Counted from the stretch's first letter, positions 22,301 to 37,300 are shown. The stretch is DNA of 64,000 nucleotides from Anisus vortex (GCA_949126835.1 OX421509.1:12217420-12281419), one strand, 5' to 3'. The notes: generated by a model not told the origin, from the sequence alone. Translations and numbers: made by a program.

Positions 22301-25300
22301 TTAAGGGGGGGGGGCAGGGGTTTGAATCCCAGTTAAGGCTAGTATGGTTTCCCAGGGTATGATGGGAACTTGGCAATAGTTAGTGCGAAGGAATGGTAGC
22401 TGAGCGATGTGCGTGCGTGCAGCAGAATCCCCATAATACGTCCCGGTCTCGGATACTGGTGTACGCCGCTTCACCGGCCTAGCGGATCAATTTAGTCCGG
22501 CGGCGGGATAACATTTTACAGCACACGCGGTGTTCTTAACTGTACTCAACACACACACACACGCACACACACGCATACACACACACACATGCACACACAC
22601 GCATACACACACATACACAGGGCCGTATTTAGGATTGTGGGGGCCCTGTTCCCAAGGGCCAAATTTATGTGGGGGCCACTCGTGGACTCGACCCTGCCAG
22701 TGTCAGTTAACAATCAAATGTGATTTTCCATTCACAGTAAATGTTGCTTGTGCGCTTCTACAACAGCACTGTTCTAATTGCCTAAAGAAAAGACTAAGAA
22801 TGTTATTTTGGAAAGTGTGGGGGTCTTTTTGTGTGGGAGCCCCTGTTCCATAGGAACATGTCGACCATGCATAAATACGCCACTGCACATACACACACAC
22901 ACACACACACACATACAATGTGATGGTGCATCATACCAAGATCGTGCCTACATTCTATTATTTCTCTTACAGATGTAAACCTGAAGGCAGATGGCAGTTT
23001 TGGAGTCTTTAGCGGATCGTGCCGAGGAACTGATCAAGAGCTTATTGCTGGTATTAGTGGACGCATATTGATTACATTATGTTTATGTTGCGTAGCGACG
23101 AACACAGACGCGTAGTTAGGGTGAAGAGGCGGGTGATACACATTAGAAAATTCCCTTTTTCGTTTTGTATGGATAATTCTGTTTGACATATTGAAACAAG
23201 GCTTCAGCAGTTGGTAATCAAACTGATGTGATAGAGTCTTACTGTTAAACTCTGATTATTTCCTACTGTAAGTAGATATAGGCCTATATATATATATATA
23301 TATATGTATATGGCTTTTTTTTACCGGGTCTGGAGGGTGTTCCTGAATCTAACCAGCTCTGATGGGTACCTGACCTTAGTTGGGGTAACGTAATGGCGGC
23401 GGTACATAGTGCTGGCCACACAATCACCTAGTATGCCGTGGCCACATAAACTGGTGAACGACGCTGCTTCATCGGACCTATGGATCAGTTTGGTCCGACG
23501 GGTACTGAACATGTCTGGAGTGAAGTACATTTAATATGTACCACTGGAAGGACTTGTTTTGTGCCAATAAATAGAGTCATCCAATATAATAAAAAAAGTG
23601 TATTTTGTTTTTTAAAAAGTCGCAGTTTGAACATCCTGGATAAATGAAGATAGAATGCCTGCATCCAACAAATATAAATATCGTGTTTTAATTATGACAA
23701 AGACCAAGGTAAATATTATGCCGTCATAGCCTCCAGACAAACAAGGCAGTTTTGGTGGGCATAGGGTGTCCGTAGGGACATTGTCACCATTCCGGGCCAC
23801 CGACGCACGTCGACTGTACGTGCAGAAACGTGTGCACCCTGCTGACTTCCCAATCCCCTCATCACATGGGTTGATGCTATAACTCTTCAATCTCGATACA
23901 AATGCATGCTGCAGTGCTATCTACTCTTTTGGAATTTTTAAAGCTATTTTTGAGGCTTATCCAAGAAATTACCTTTGTTGTTGTATTGACATACTCCAGA
24001 CTTGAGAGAATGAGAAAAACGTTTAAATTGGCATTGCTCTAGTTAAGTCAAGGGTCGTTTTTGACTCAGAAAATGTGGATGTTCAAAAACAAGTCACAGA
24101 CACAGAAATGTCTGCAAAGCCAACATAGTTAGTATTTTGTAAATGAAGACGAGTTGCTGTTTTTATTTGAATGTAATATATTTTCCCATTCAGCATTTTT
24201 GTCGTCTGTATACTAGTAGATCTCGAAAGGTCTATTGCAACAACTGGCCCCGGAGTGAAATGTAACTACGTCACAAGGGGCATAGTGAGCAAGTTGCCTT
24301 TTAGGTGGCTGACATAGGGGGTAACCTTAAACAGAGGTTGGAGCTAAGATGACTTTACCCCTTGCCATAATAACATGCATGGCCTGCAACAGATTATTTT
24401 TAAAGCAATATCTCTAAAAGGGCAATCTCAGGCAGGTGCGGATTTTGCAGCCTCATAGGCATCATCCTTAGGTCTTTTCTGGACGCAATAAACAAAGCTG
24501 CATGCTATTCAACATTAGATGAAAATTCCAGTTTTTTCAATTTTTGTAAAGAAGCCTTGCACAGTTACTTAATATTGCTCAATCGAAGTGGCTATTCGGA
24601 CCCAATAGACTTAGTAATAGATAATTAATATATATGTTAATTTATATTGGTTAGATATGGCTTTGTAGTATTTTTTTGTAATAGTTAATAACAGTTATGT
24701 TATATAGGATAGGGATAGATTTGGTGTTTTTTGTGCTATTTCTTATAAAATATGGTAAGAATTACAATATATTTTGTGTTTTTTTCTCCTCGTTTGTGTA
24801 TGGGTTCTAAGGACTTCCGACTGATGCTGTCCGAATAGCCATTTAATTCTAATGGGACCCTGGTCCGATTAACCGCATCCTTGCCCAATACAGTGTATTA
24901 ATGGTATTTAAAAAAAAACTGTATAAAAATGTAAATGGACTATGGTCTCTTTCCTCCTCATTGTTTAACAGTAACAGCAATTCCAATCAGCAATGATAGC
25001 TATTCTGTGTACTACACTTTCTGCCTGGAGGAGTACAACTGTAACATCCTCATCGGCTTCCCGTCCAATGAGTCTATAACGATGTACACAGACGGGCGTG
25101 GCGTTACCTTGCTGCCGCCACACCCAGTTAGAATACTCATGGTGAGTGTTGGCCCATTGACAAGTCTTAACCTGTATGCATGCATAAAAGTTCCCAAGAA
25201 AAATTATTTCCGGTCGAATTCGATCATTTTATTCGAAACATGTCTGTGTGCTGGGTTACCGGTTGTACGAACATTTGTTGGGGATTAAAATTTCTTTCAT

Positions 25301-28300
25301 TTCCAAAACATATTTACAAAAGAAAACAATGCATTGTGAAAGTCAGAATCACCTTTTTTTAACATCAAACTTATTGCTTAATGCAAAAGAATTTTTGTTA
25401 TTCGTTTTTATGAATCTACGAATTTTGTTTTTTAGTAACAGAAAACTCTTGACTAATTTATTTTATAAACAAGCTACATGCAACTAACACTTGAGTATTA
25501 ATTATCGCCTACTAACTTTTGATGTTAAAAACGGATTCCTCATAACAAATATTGTATCCTTTGTATAATTCTAAAAGACTAGAACTAGCCGTCGAGGTTG
25601 AAATCAACTGTCAATAACCAGCAAAAGCATGCTTTTTTGTTTACGGAATTGCCTAAAATAATTAAACATTTAAAAATAGAACCGGAACTTCACGATCACA
25701 CCGGTTCAAAAGGTCACGCCTAATTAAGACTTGTCCATTTTAGTAGACTAAGGAAATATTGCCTACGACATGGCCTCCAGGCAATGTTGTAGTAAGGCCT
25801 TGTATTCAAGTAGTCTTGGCACTACCGGAAGATCGTGGTAGTGTTGAATTTCGGGACAATTTGTATTTTTTTTTAAATTGTATCTTTAAAGTTGAGAGAA
25901 AACGACCCGGAAATGTGTCTCCGCACCTCCCCCCCCCTCCCCCCAGTGCCCACCGAGTCCTTGTGTTTCACGAAATCCCGCGCAGCCCATCGCCAAGTTC
26001 ACAAAGGTCAAATGCAATAGACATTTTTTTTTTCATGTACGTATATTTTTCTTTTGTTGAAAATTGTTTTTGTCTAAATGAAAACATGTAGGCTGAGCCG
26101 TACTCTATGATTGAAAGTGGTATTTCGCTGCACGTGGAGGTCCATGTATACCGCAAAGATTCAAACGCCATGGCCAAATGGCCTCTATCACCATGTGCCG
26201 TTGTGCCGGCAGATCTATTTCTTTCAGAATATATCTGGAGGTTAGTATGGACTTGTCATTGTGTTGTTGTTTTTTTCTTTAATATATTCTCTCTATCCTA
26301 TTATTTGCTGTAATTGCTTTGCAATACATATTAACTTATGTAACAACCCCCACCCTCTCTCTCCCATCCCAACAACAACAAAAATAACTTTAATATATGT
26401 CGGCTAACAATTTACCCCATTTATCAGGTGTGGCTAAGACATACACTGTATGATGTTTAGATAGTTTTAGATACTTCGTGAAATGATTTTTTTTTTTACT
26501 TATCTTTATTATATTATATGACTGCAACGAACGGGCTATTTTTTTTATATTTTATTTAACCTCTTCTTACAGCTTTCCCAGTGAGTCTACTGAAAACAAA
26601 TTCATTATAATATTTCAATCAGCTTTAGAGGAATTGCTTATAAACGACAAACCACTCAACGAGTAAGTTTGTGCATTTCGTTTTACTTTTGAGTTTTTTA
26701 ATTTCTTAATGTCACTTCTCTCTTCTATAATTGTATTTCTTTACATCCTATTGTTGTTGTTATTTTATGTTGTGTGTTGTTAGTGTTAGTTGTTAGTGTT
26801 AGTTGTTAGTGTTAGTTGTTAGTGTTAGTTGGTTTTGTTGTTTGTGAGCCTATCGTGTCTTTCGTACATTACATCTTTTCTTTATTTTTTTTAAATCGCA
26901 CATAATTTTTTTGATTTGATTTTCATTTTTGTATTACTTCATTATTTGCTTGATTTTTACGTTTCGTATTCCAATGGATCAGTTAGGGGTCTGGTGTACC
27001 GAAGGTTCTGGGTTCGAATCCTGGTTAAGGCTAGTAATTGGTTACGCGGACTGGCGGGTGTTCTGGGTTCGAATCCTGGTGCAGACTAGGATCTGTTCTC
27101 GGGTATGGAGGGTGTCCCTGAAACTACCAATCTCTGACGGGTAAGGACATTAAGTTGAGGTGAAGTGCCGGCGGATGGAACATTGTACTGGCCACAAAAT
27201 CCTTTAGTATGCAGTGGCCACAGAAAATATTTAACGCTTCTTCTCCGGCCCTATGGATCCGTTTAGTCAGACGAGTACTTTACTTTAAAAAAAAAACACA
27301 ACTACAGTTAAAAGTATCTCAATGAGCCTATGGGATCATTCGGCTGAGAGCTCAGATCGCCGAGAATGTCAGAGTAGTTAAGGATCAGTAAAAGCCCGTA
27401 GGAAAGGTTCATAACTAGAAATAATCACAACTGTAACTGTCAGTAACATCAATAGTCAAATCACTAAACCTAGAACCACTAGTGGACAGAAGGGCAAAGA
27501 GTAAAATAGTAATAATACATAAGGCATTAAACTCTAATTTAGAAATTCACCCCAATAACAACCTGTTGGAATTCTCAGATAACATAAAGACAAAAACACT
27601 TTCCTTAACCCTTATGCAAGAACAAATGTATATAAATACTATTTCTTCCCGTGTGGCATTCGGGCATAAGTGGCGTAGCCAGGTTTTGACGCTAGGGGGA
27701 GCGACATTTTAGGATAAAGGCCCCACTTTTAGCAATTTTTCCCTAACCCTAAGAATTCGTACGTATCAAGTGTTATTAGAAAACCCTGTGCCTCAGGATA
27801 AACACATTGTATAATAGTGCAGTTTTTATTTAACAGTTCAGGATTCTTTTTCTAGCAGATAATAGTGATGGGAATTTCTGCAAAATTGATTGCATCTACT
27901 GCTAGTTTTCGGGATGAAAATCTAGTATCAAAAAGTATTATAAAATCTCTGTGAATGCTCTATAGCAGGGTCGGCAACCTAAGGCACGCGTGCCAGACTT
28001 GGCACGTAGAACGATTTTCAGTGGCACGCGAAAGACCTCCAAGAATATTGTTTAATGCAAGTGAAAACAACGTATGTCAGCATAATTAGTGGGTGCTGCA
28101 TGGCGAAATATATGGGAATCACATTGGACTTCGACAGTTTCAGTTCAGGAATGTTTGTATGCAAAGATCCCGTCATTGGACTTGCAATCTGTGATTGAAT
28201 CTCTTGTTCAGATAGTCAATTATATAGTTTCTCAAGTCTCTTCTAGAAGAAAGTCATATGGAGTATAGGTAAAGTCTTGGATACATTACTTTCTTGTCTG

Positions 28301-31300
28301 GAAGCAATTAAGATGTATCTTAATGGGAAAAAAAATCCGTTATTGAATGAGGAGAACTGACTGTTGAAGCCAATGTTTCTGAATGACATGGCGACCCGTT
28401 TTAGTGAGTTAAACTTCCATTTACAAGACTGGGTCCAAAAGCACTTGAAGTGTTGGGCAACTGGAATGGATTTGCATTGAAGCTGGGCATATCTTTCCGT
28501 GAAATCAATTTCAAAACATTTAACTCTCTCCCTAATTTAAGGCAAAATAAGATAGATGAGCATTTTCAGAAGTACACTAGTTAGATCTATATTAAAACAA
28601 TTAACTCGTTTCACTAGCATTAAATTTGGAGAATTTACTTGAAGGGAGATAATTAACCAGTTTTCTTTACATTAATATTTCTAATATGTTTCTTTTTTGT
28701 TTCCTTTAAAACAAAATAATGGCTTACAATTTTTAACTCCTAAATGATCAAATTACACAAGAGAGTTGAAAATTATTGTTACGAATATCGGTCATAAATG
28801 AATGACGTAGTAAGGCATTGACCTCTTAACAAGTGCGTATCAGAGTCCAAAGCGACCAAGGTTTGACCTTTATGCCCTGAGGGCAGTTTAAATAAAATAA
28901 TTCGTTCAAATCCCGTGGAAATTGGGGGATAATTCTGGATCGTAGTAATTATAGAGAAAGAGGTTAAAATGCGTATTAAGACCCTGTAGAATCTTCGATG
29001 ATCGTTTTCTTTGTAAAGTCCCGACCTCCTTAAAGTTAGTTCAGTTTAAACGTTTGTAGAGTGAAGTCGCTATATTCATACATGTACATATAATGCCATT
29101 TTATTGATACTTATGTTGCCACCAGTTGATGAAGTTTATTGATCGTTTATATTGAGTCTACAATTTAAATAAAATTGTTTATTCAACAACTGGAGTTGTT
29201 TGATCTATCGTTGTTGAGAAAGGTGTTGAAGATAATTATCACGAATATAACTACATTACTGCATAGACCTGTCAGTCAAGGAACCCCTAGCTTGGGCTAC
29301 AGATTAGCAGAATCTAGAGACTTCTAATAAAGATACAACTATATTCATTGAATCCGATTTAACGAGTCGTAATAATAGTCAAACCTAAAGAGGTACATAA
29401 CAGTTTGCGGGCTTGCGTCCGATATAGTTGTATAGTGAAGCATATATTCAAGTTGTGTTGTGTTGTGTGTTGGAGCAGTGACCTACTGAGCAAGCCTAAG
29501 AACGCAGAAATTATTCTTCCGATTGGAAAAACGTAAGTTGGAAAAATTTACCACTTTATAAATCTCTTAACTAAAGAATGGAATTTATTGAAAATCCAGA
29601 AGAAGAAGTTCTGAAAACTTTATCAATAAAGAAGTTAAAAGAGATCGCTGAGATCTTAAAGATAGAAGTTACTGAAACTACACCATCGAGGACTGTGTTG
29701 ACACAGCAGATAAAAGATGTGTTGATTGCGAGTGGCAAGTTGAAAGTAGAATCAAGCGCGGAGGGATATCAAGTTGAAGGTCAGACGTCGAAATCTATGT
29801 CCGAACAGTTTAGATTTCAGTTAGAAATGAAACGGATGGAAATGGAGATGGAACAAAAACGTTTTGATCGTGAGATAGAAGAAAAACGTCTTGAGATGGA
29901 AGATAAGAAAAGTCAAAGAGAAAGTCAGGAAAGAATAGAGCTAGCAAAGATAGGAGCAACTAAAAAAGAATCTCATAATGATGTAGAGATGGCCAGATGG
30001 AAAAAGCTAGTCCCTACCTACATTGATAAAGAAAGTGAAATAGCTAATTTCTTCCAGACCTTTGAAATTTCTTGCAGAGATTTTAAGTTCCCAGAAGATA
30101 AATGGGGAATATTAGTCAGAACAGCTTTTACTCAGGGAAGGGCAAGAGATTGTGTTCTATTATTAAAAGAGGAGAATTTAAATGATTATGAAATCATTAA
30201 AGACACTGTACTTAAAGCCTATAACCAAATACCGGAAAGTTATCGGAAAAGGTTCCGTCAGTACACAATGTCCCCTTACCAAACACACTTAGACTTCCTT
30301 CGAGCAGAAGAAAAGCTAATGGATCAGTGGATAAAATCCAGAAATATCTCCACATTAAAAGAAATGAAAGATATCATTCTCTTAGAGGATTTTATTAACA
30401 AAGTGAGGCCGGATATAAGAATGTATTTATCCGAGCGTGATATCACTGACCCACATAAGGCTGCTGATTTAGCTGAACAGTACACATTGTGTCATAGGAC
30501 AGCTGGTGAAAAGAATTTTAATAGGTCACAACGGCAAGCAGAAAACACACCACAACAACATCGTGAAAAAGAGCATTTTGTGAAACAAAATGATGTTAAT
30601 AAAAGACCTGTCAACAAAAACGTCCAATGTACTTTTTGTAAAAGAACAGGACATAGCATGGAAGACTGTTGGAACATAAGGAAAGAAAAAGGACCTAATA
30701 AAGTGGTAATGTGCGTCAGACATGCACCAATACAGAATGTACAAGAAAGCGAAGATACAAACGAACTGAATTCGAAGAAAGATTCTTCTAAACCAGAAAC
30801 ACTGAGGGTGGATTTGCCTGAGAGCAAAAGTCAGAAGGTAGAGAAATCTACAACTGAAGATAATGAGGATAAATATCCTGATTATAAATACAGAATGGCT
30901 ACTATTGGATTAATTGTCCAAGTCCACAGAGACGAAAAAGTAGACCAAAGTATTTTTGACTCGGAAAAGAGTCTGAAGTCATCGAAAGATGAAACAACAC
31001 CCGAAAGTCATGGTCAAGGGAAGAATAAAATTGACACAGAGACCCTGTGCAGTTTTCAACCGTTCATTAGTGAAGGTTGTGTGGCCTTACAAAAGGAAGG
31101 ACCACTGAAGTCCGTAAACATATTACGAGACACAGGAGCATCATTAACACTGCTGCTTAAAGATGTATTACCATTGAATGTGAATACATTGACAGGACAG
31201 ACTGTCCTATTGAGAGGTTTTGAATGGAAAGAAGAAATACCTCTACATAGGATATACCTCGCATCTGACTTGGTGACAGGATATGTGACAGTTGGAGTAA

Positions 31301-34300
31301 TATCAAAACTTCCTGTTGAGGGCATATCCGTTATCCTAGCAAATGATTTGGCGAAAGGGAGGGTGAGACCTGAACTGATTGTGAAGGAAAATCCAGACCC
31401 TAGTCCTATTGTGGAGACAGGAAAAGAAAAAGAACTTTATCCTGTAGGTGATGTCATAAATGGTATGACACCACAGAAAAAGAAAGAAGAAATTCTCTCA
31501 CAAGAAAAGAAAAAGAAAGAAGAAATTCTCCCACGAGAGAAGAAAGAGGAAGAAGAAGTGGAATTAGATACTACTATTTTCTCCATGATTGAAGATTGTC
31601 CGAAAGGAAATGAACAATCAAAGAAGTCATCGCAAAATGAATTGATTGCTGAGCAGAAAGTAGACCCAGAGTTGCTACAGTTGCATGAGAAAGCTGTCGA
31701 CGAAAAAGAAACTCCTACTACTGATGTCTATGAACAGATAGACCACAGCATAAACAAACAACAATGCAAACCTGCAGTTGCCGGTACAGATGAAGATTTG
31801 AGGAGCATCACTGAAGAAACGAGTGCTGAGAGCTGGACCGAAACTATCAAAAGCTATGGGTTACCACAATCCATACCGACAGATCGAGGGACCAACTTCG
31901 CCTCGGAACTCTTCAATCCAGTCCTAAAGAACTTATGCCTGGAGCAGGATATGTCAACTGAATCCCATCCGGAAAGTCGAGGAGCCTATGGACCAATCTT
32001 TGGACCCACTGTCCGAGGACCACTCAAACTACTTCAAGAGGAATGGCAGACCGAATTGGACCTCCTTGGGCTGATCAAGTACCTAGATAAGTACATAAAA
32101 TTTTTGTCTGACATAACTGTGTTTGTTAGGAAAAAATTGTACACTGCTCACATGCAGATGCCATTGTTGTGTGATGAAAGAAAGGCAAAAATATTATATC
32201 ATTTGAAAATGATAAAGCCTTACCTTCTGAAAACAATTGGAATAAGCTTGATGTTGTTAACATTGTTACTCTTAATTGTAAAATTCATACCTGGAGTACA
32301 GGATGAATTGAATGACAAATTCACTGATAGTTAGTTACCAAACTTACTATTTTAAAACTAAATCCCTTACTTGTGAAGAAAAAGGACTGAGTAAAAGTAT
32401 TGTTAGAGTAAATATCATTATAGTGTGATATTTCTAAACAAACTTGTTAGGTTGAGCATTTAAAATAATTGCTATAAGAGAAAAAGATCAGTTTTATCCG
32501 CAGAATTGGTTTCTAAATCAGAGGACATTATAAATGTGGACTGATTATAAGATATGTTTGAGAATCTCTGGAAATGATAATTGAAACATTTGGCAGAGAG
32601 GATAATCTGATTGATAAAGATGTAAATGATTTTAAGAAAAGAGAATTTTCTATCACTAAAGTATTGAGAAATGTTTTATGATTGTACTATGGAAATTTAT
32701 TTTATCATGTACTGTTGTTGAAATATTGCACTGAGTCAGTATGCAAATTTCTTCTATGTGAATTTATTCATTTGTTCTATTATCAGTGAATGTATGATAA
32801 TGTAGGGTAAAAATAGTTGCAGCAAGACAGAACTATGACTAAAAAGAATTCCAAGAATTGTATTATATTTGATTTTTCACTTTTAGGATACTGTTACATG
32901 AAAAGCAGACCAGAAGTGAAACTAATGTAAAATAAAACTTATCCTTGTTTTGTATAAATTTAGGATATGTGCCACTGACTTGACACTGTAAACCAGAATG
33001 GTTGAGAATGTCATGGTTGAGAATTTATAATGTTGACACACCAATGTTCAACTAATGTATGATTAATTAAGGATTTCATGTCAAGATTGTAAAACTAATC
33101 TATATTTTTTCTGTATTAGTTAAAATAGATTGAATGAATTGTATTGACAAGCAAAAGACTGGGTAGACCTGAACACTGTGGAAGTAACAGGAACCTAGAA
33201 CCTATGAATAAAACCTTTATGGAAAATGGAAAAGAGCAATGTACACCACTGAAAAGATTGGAAATGGAATGTTTTACCACAACAGTCAAACCAGCAGTTG
33301 TTTTGTACATAAATTGTTACATTGATTTCTCTCTGAAAAAAATTAATAGTAGCCTATGCTTAACTCTTTTCTACTTCAATAATATTGTATTTGAAATGTC
33401 TTTAATGTAATCTAAAGAAAATAAGTACTTACTGTGTAGTACTAAGATTGTATGAAGATAATATAACTTGTTTTAATTGATAGTTAATTAAGTAAATTAA
33501 CCAAATTTGTTTAAGTAAATCCATGATTGTCTGAATGTTTCAATTTAACCTGCTACGATGTGAACTCTTTTAAAAAAGAAAATAATGACGTCGAAAGGTC
33601 ATGGTAAAATGAGAAATTGAAATATTTTTAATGATTTTTGCTATAAACTATTTTAATTCGTGAACAGACTATGTTTAATGTTCTCAAAATAATATAAATG
33701 AATTTGATTTTGAGATGATAGATGTTAAATAATGCTCATTTAGTTACGATAACTATTTAATCGCGTAGCAATATTTTTTTGACCTAGGCTGTGATGAGGT
33801 AAATTTGCATAGCGATGTCAATATTGTTAGAATCAATTGAGAATGAGAGGGTGAAAAAAAAAGGACTAGAGAGAGAGAGTGCGGAAGTGACCTACATTTT
33901 GGGTTTTGACACAGACAGTATTGTTTAAGGTCTAATGTGTTAGTCGGCCTACCAGCATGTAAAAAAAAAAAAAAAAAATACTGTCTACACGAGCAATAAT
34001 TTTTGGTAACGTGTAATTAGGTCAAGCCTAGTAGTATTTTTTTCATCAAGAGCGTTGGTTTTTTTTTTCTCCTTATGAAAAAATAAGTCGTGTCTGCATA
34101 GACATTAAGTGATTTTTTCTTTTGTTGTTTGATTACAAATGTAAAAGATATTAGTTTATAAATTAAATGGACGAGAGAGTTTTTATTACAGTGGAATGTT
34201 CAATGTAATAGAAATTATTAACTTGTATTATATCTATTAAGAATGATTATGTATTTTTCTTGTATACAAGATTTAGATAAACAATTTAATTGTCCATTGT

Positions 34301-37300
34301 TTTGAATTAAAAATGGAATGATTGAATGACTATAGTTAAGCCATTTGATAAGATGAATTTATATTGCATATATTATTATGTTATTGTTATCAGTTCGATT
34401 GAATTATTGGGATCGCCAATTGAACTGTATTGTTTTTCCCGGAATATTTTCTTTTATAATTATTCATTAAAATTAACATTTTTCGTATGGTTAAAATGTA
34501 AAGGAAATAATTATAAAGCTTTAGAAGGGGGGGGATGTTACGAATATCGGTCATAAATGAATGACGTAGTAAGGCATTGACCTCTTAACAAGTGCGTATC
34601 AGAGTCCAAAGCGACCAAGGTTTGACCTTTATGCCCTGAGGGCAGTTTAAATAAAATAATTCGTTCAAATCCCGTGGAAATTGGGGGATAATTCTGGATC
34701 GTAGTAATTATAGAGAAAGAGGTTAAAATGCGTATTAAGACCCTGTAGAATCTTCGATGATCGTTTTCTTTGTAAAGTCCCGACCTCCTTAAAGTTAGTT
34801 CAGTTTAAACGTTTGTAGAGTGAAGTCGCTATATTCATACATGTACATATAATGCCATTTTATTGATACTTATGTTGCCACCAGTTGATGAAGTTTATTG
34901 ATCGTTTATATTGAGTCTACAATTTAAATAAAATTGTTTATTCAACAACTGGAGTTGTTTGATCTATCGTTGTTGAGAAAGGTGTTGAAGATAATTATCA
35001 CGAATATAACTACATTACTGCATAGACCTGTCAGTCAAGGAACCCCTAGCTTGGGCTACAGATTAGCAGAATCTAGAGACTTCTAATAAAGATACAACTA
35101 TATTCATTGAATCCGATTTAACGAGTCGTAATAATAGTCAAACCTAAAGAGGTACATAACATTATATAAATATTTTATGACTAAAAATGTACATGTACAT
35201 TATTAAACATTAAAATAACTACCCTGTTTTTATGTATCTCTTTCAAAGAAAATCTAAAGCTTATTATTCACTTAGAGTAAAAATAATATGTGAGAGTATA
35301 TCTCAGTTATTCTGAGATGAAAGATTAAAGAACTTATATCTTGTTTTAGAATAATGTATTGTTTTCATAACTAATTTAAATTGTTGATAACTATTAATGT
35401 ATAAGTTAACTAATGAAATTGTGTATTAGTTACGAATGGATATTTTTTTTAAAGCTGATAATAACAAACAGATTAATTTTTTTATTAAATATAAAACGCT
35501 TAAATGATTTTCTCTATTACGCTCCTTTTCTTTTGGTCTTGCTACGGCACTAAATAAATTGTCTTATAAAAATAATATAGTTGATCAGTTTGACTTTCAC
35601 GCTGCTGGCACGCTGAATGATTCAAAGTGATTGTAATAAATTAAATTGCTGAGATGCAATTTAAAGAAAAAAAAATAGAAACAGCATAAATTGTGCTTCG
35701 TTGCTTGTTAACATTATTAATTAAATATTTTTTTACCGAAAAGGCCCTTTTTTTCAAAAATGGTCGTAGGGGGAGCGGCCTGCCCCCCCCCCCCCCCCCG
35801 GCTACGCTACTGTCGGGCATGGAATGGGTTGCCTGAACAAACCAGGAAAGCCAGTAACTTAACATAATTTAAAACATTAATAAAGATGCAAGACTAGACT
35901 CGGACCACGGATGAGCGTAGGACGCAATAATCTTCTTTATAGAAAAAGTGTCTGTAATGTTAAAGATAAGAAGAAGTTAATAAGGAAGTATAAGGAACTT
36001 GATTTTTTTTTTACCTCATCGACCATTTAGCTGTGACAGTAAATTTAGCTGAATATTATAAAAAATACACTTGCCTAATTTGTATACATTAACTATTCCC
36101 TGATCTAAAATATTGAGTTATAGGAAACTTAGTAGCATTACGTCAATTTACAAATTACATTTGATATATGTTGCAAAAAAACTAAAGTAGATCTATGTTG
36201 AATGTTTGAATAAACGAAGCAGCCTTTAGAAGTTTTTCAAGTGGATGAGTTGCCAGCACATGAACATCATGACAACAGCGAAAAAGTCATGGTTTTAATT
36301 GTTTGTTTTTCTCTTTCAGTTCTTCGTCTTACACGCTGTCTGAGATTAAGCCCATCCGAAAAGGCACAGACATCGTGACCTCCGTATTCAGCGTCATTCA
36401 TCGTGACCTTACGCAAAATGTTTTCCGATTGGTCAGCACTACCGGGGAAGCTTTTGGTTGCTATGCGATGGGCATCATGACGCCGGTGGCATTTCTGGTT
36501 CCGGTTGGGATTAGTGAACACCGCGACAATACAAGTATGAGAAGTACACGTTATAATGTACTTTGTGTTATTGTTTGTTTGTTTTTTAAACCGGGCCGGA
36601 TCAACCATTTAGCGAATTAAGTTAGGGGCCTAGGGCAGGGCGTTGCAAAAAATTATCCTTTTATCCCATACTAGCCCAAGGTCAGCAAATTATTTAGTGC
36701 CCTACTGACAATGGTACGATTGAAATAGAGATAGATTCACACAAAAATTGCCCAAACAAAAATTAAAACATGGCCTACCTACATTCTTCATGCTGTATTA
36801 GTCTTTTGGACCGTTTTGGCATCACATAGCACGTGACAAACATTTTCCTCATTTATTCTCGACATTATTATTTCCTTGCTCAACCAGTGCCTTTACAAGC
36901 TTATGTGGCGCCCCAGGGCAAAAGTTTCAACGCCGTCCCCTTGCATAATGCAACCGCTTGTTTAGTGCTTTTTTTCGCTATATTTAGAATACATTTGCCG
37001 CCCCCCTGGAAGTGCCCCCCCCCCCCCGCCCTACACCCCTATGTGAGGGCCCTGTGCCCAACCTGTAACTGCTGGAGTGTGCCCTCTGCAGTTTAGAAGT
37101 CCAAGAAATTGAAGATAATGAAAGACCAGGTAAGATAAGAAAGTAGAGGAAGAAGAAGCTACGTTATTCTTGGCAATGTGTTAGAGGGCTCAGCTGTTGC
37201 CCTATCTCTTCACGTTGATGGTGATTCCAGAAGAACAACTAAGAAGAGCAAAGCCCATACAAATCTTCTTTATAGGAGGAGCGCTTATAACATATAAGAT

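Larger units (their letters stand above)
28777..35161 (+). mobile_element. LTR retrotransposon 1 (Ty3/gypsy-type, lacks RT)
   Basis: Two 626-bp direct repeats (28777-29402, 34536-35161) begin TGTTACG and end CATAACA and look identical by eye. TTAT flanks both sides (28773-28776, 35162-35165). A purine tract lies just before the 3' LTR. The interior holds one long ORF (29578-32334) and about 2.2 kb of non-coding AT-rich sequence. No reverse transcriptase or RNase H was found, so it must rely on another element. It is in the sense orientation in an intron of gene B. Confidence 0.9.
27668..35812. mobile_element. hAT element with nested insertions (8.1 kb including inserts)
   Basis: Inverted ends AAGTGGCGTAGCCAGG and the complement of CAGTAGCGTAGCCGGG. 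The 8-bp TCGGGCAT is duplicated exactly at 27660-27667 and 35813-35820. The related LINE copy at about 44500-44520 reads straight through this site, giving an empty-site comparison. Without the nested insertions its own sequence is short, so it was probably a non-autonomous copy. Confidence 0.85.

Noticed and set aside
36303..36620. Stand-alone 105-codon gene
   Set aside because: It is exon 11 of gene B read past its donor site; the coding part ends at 36534.
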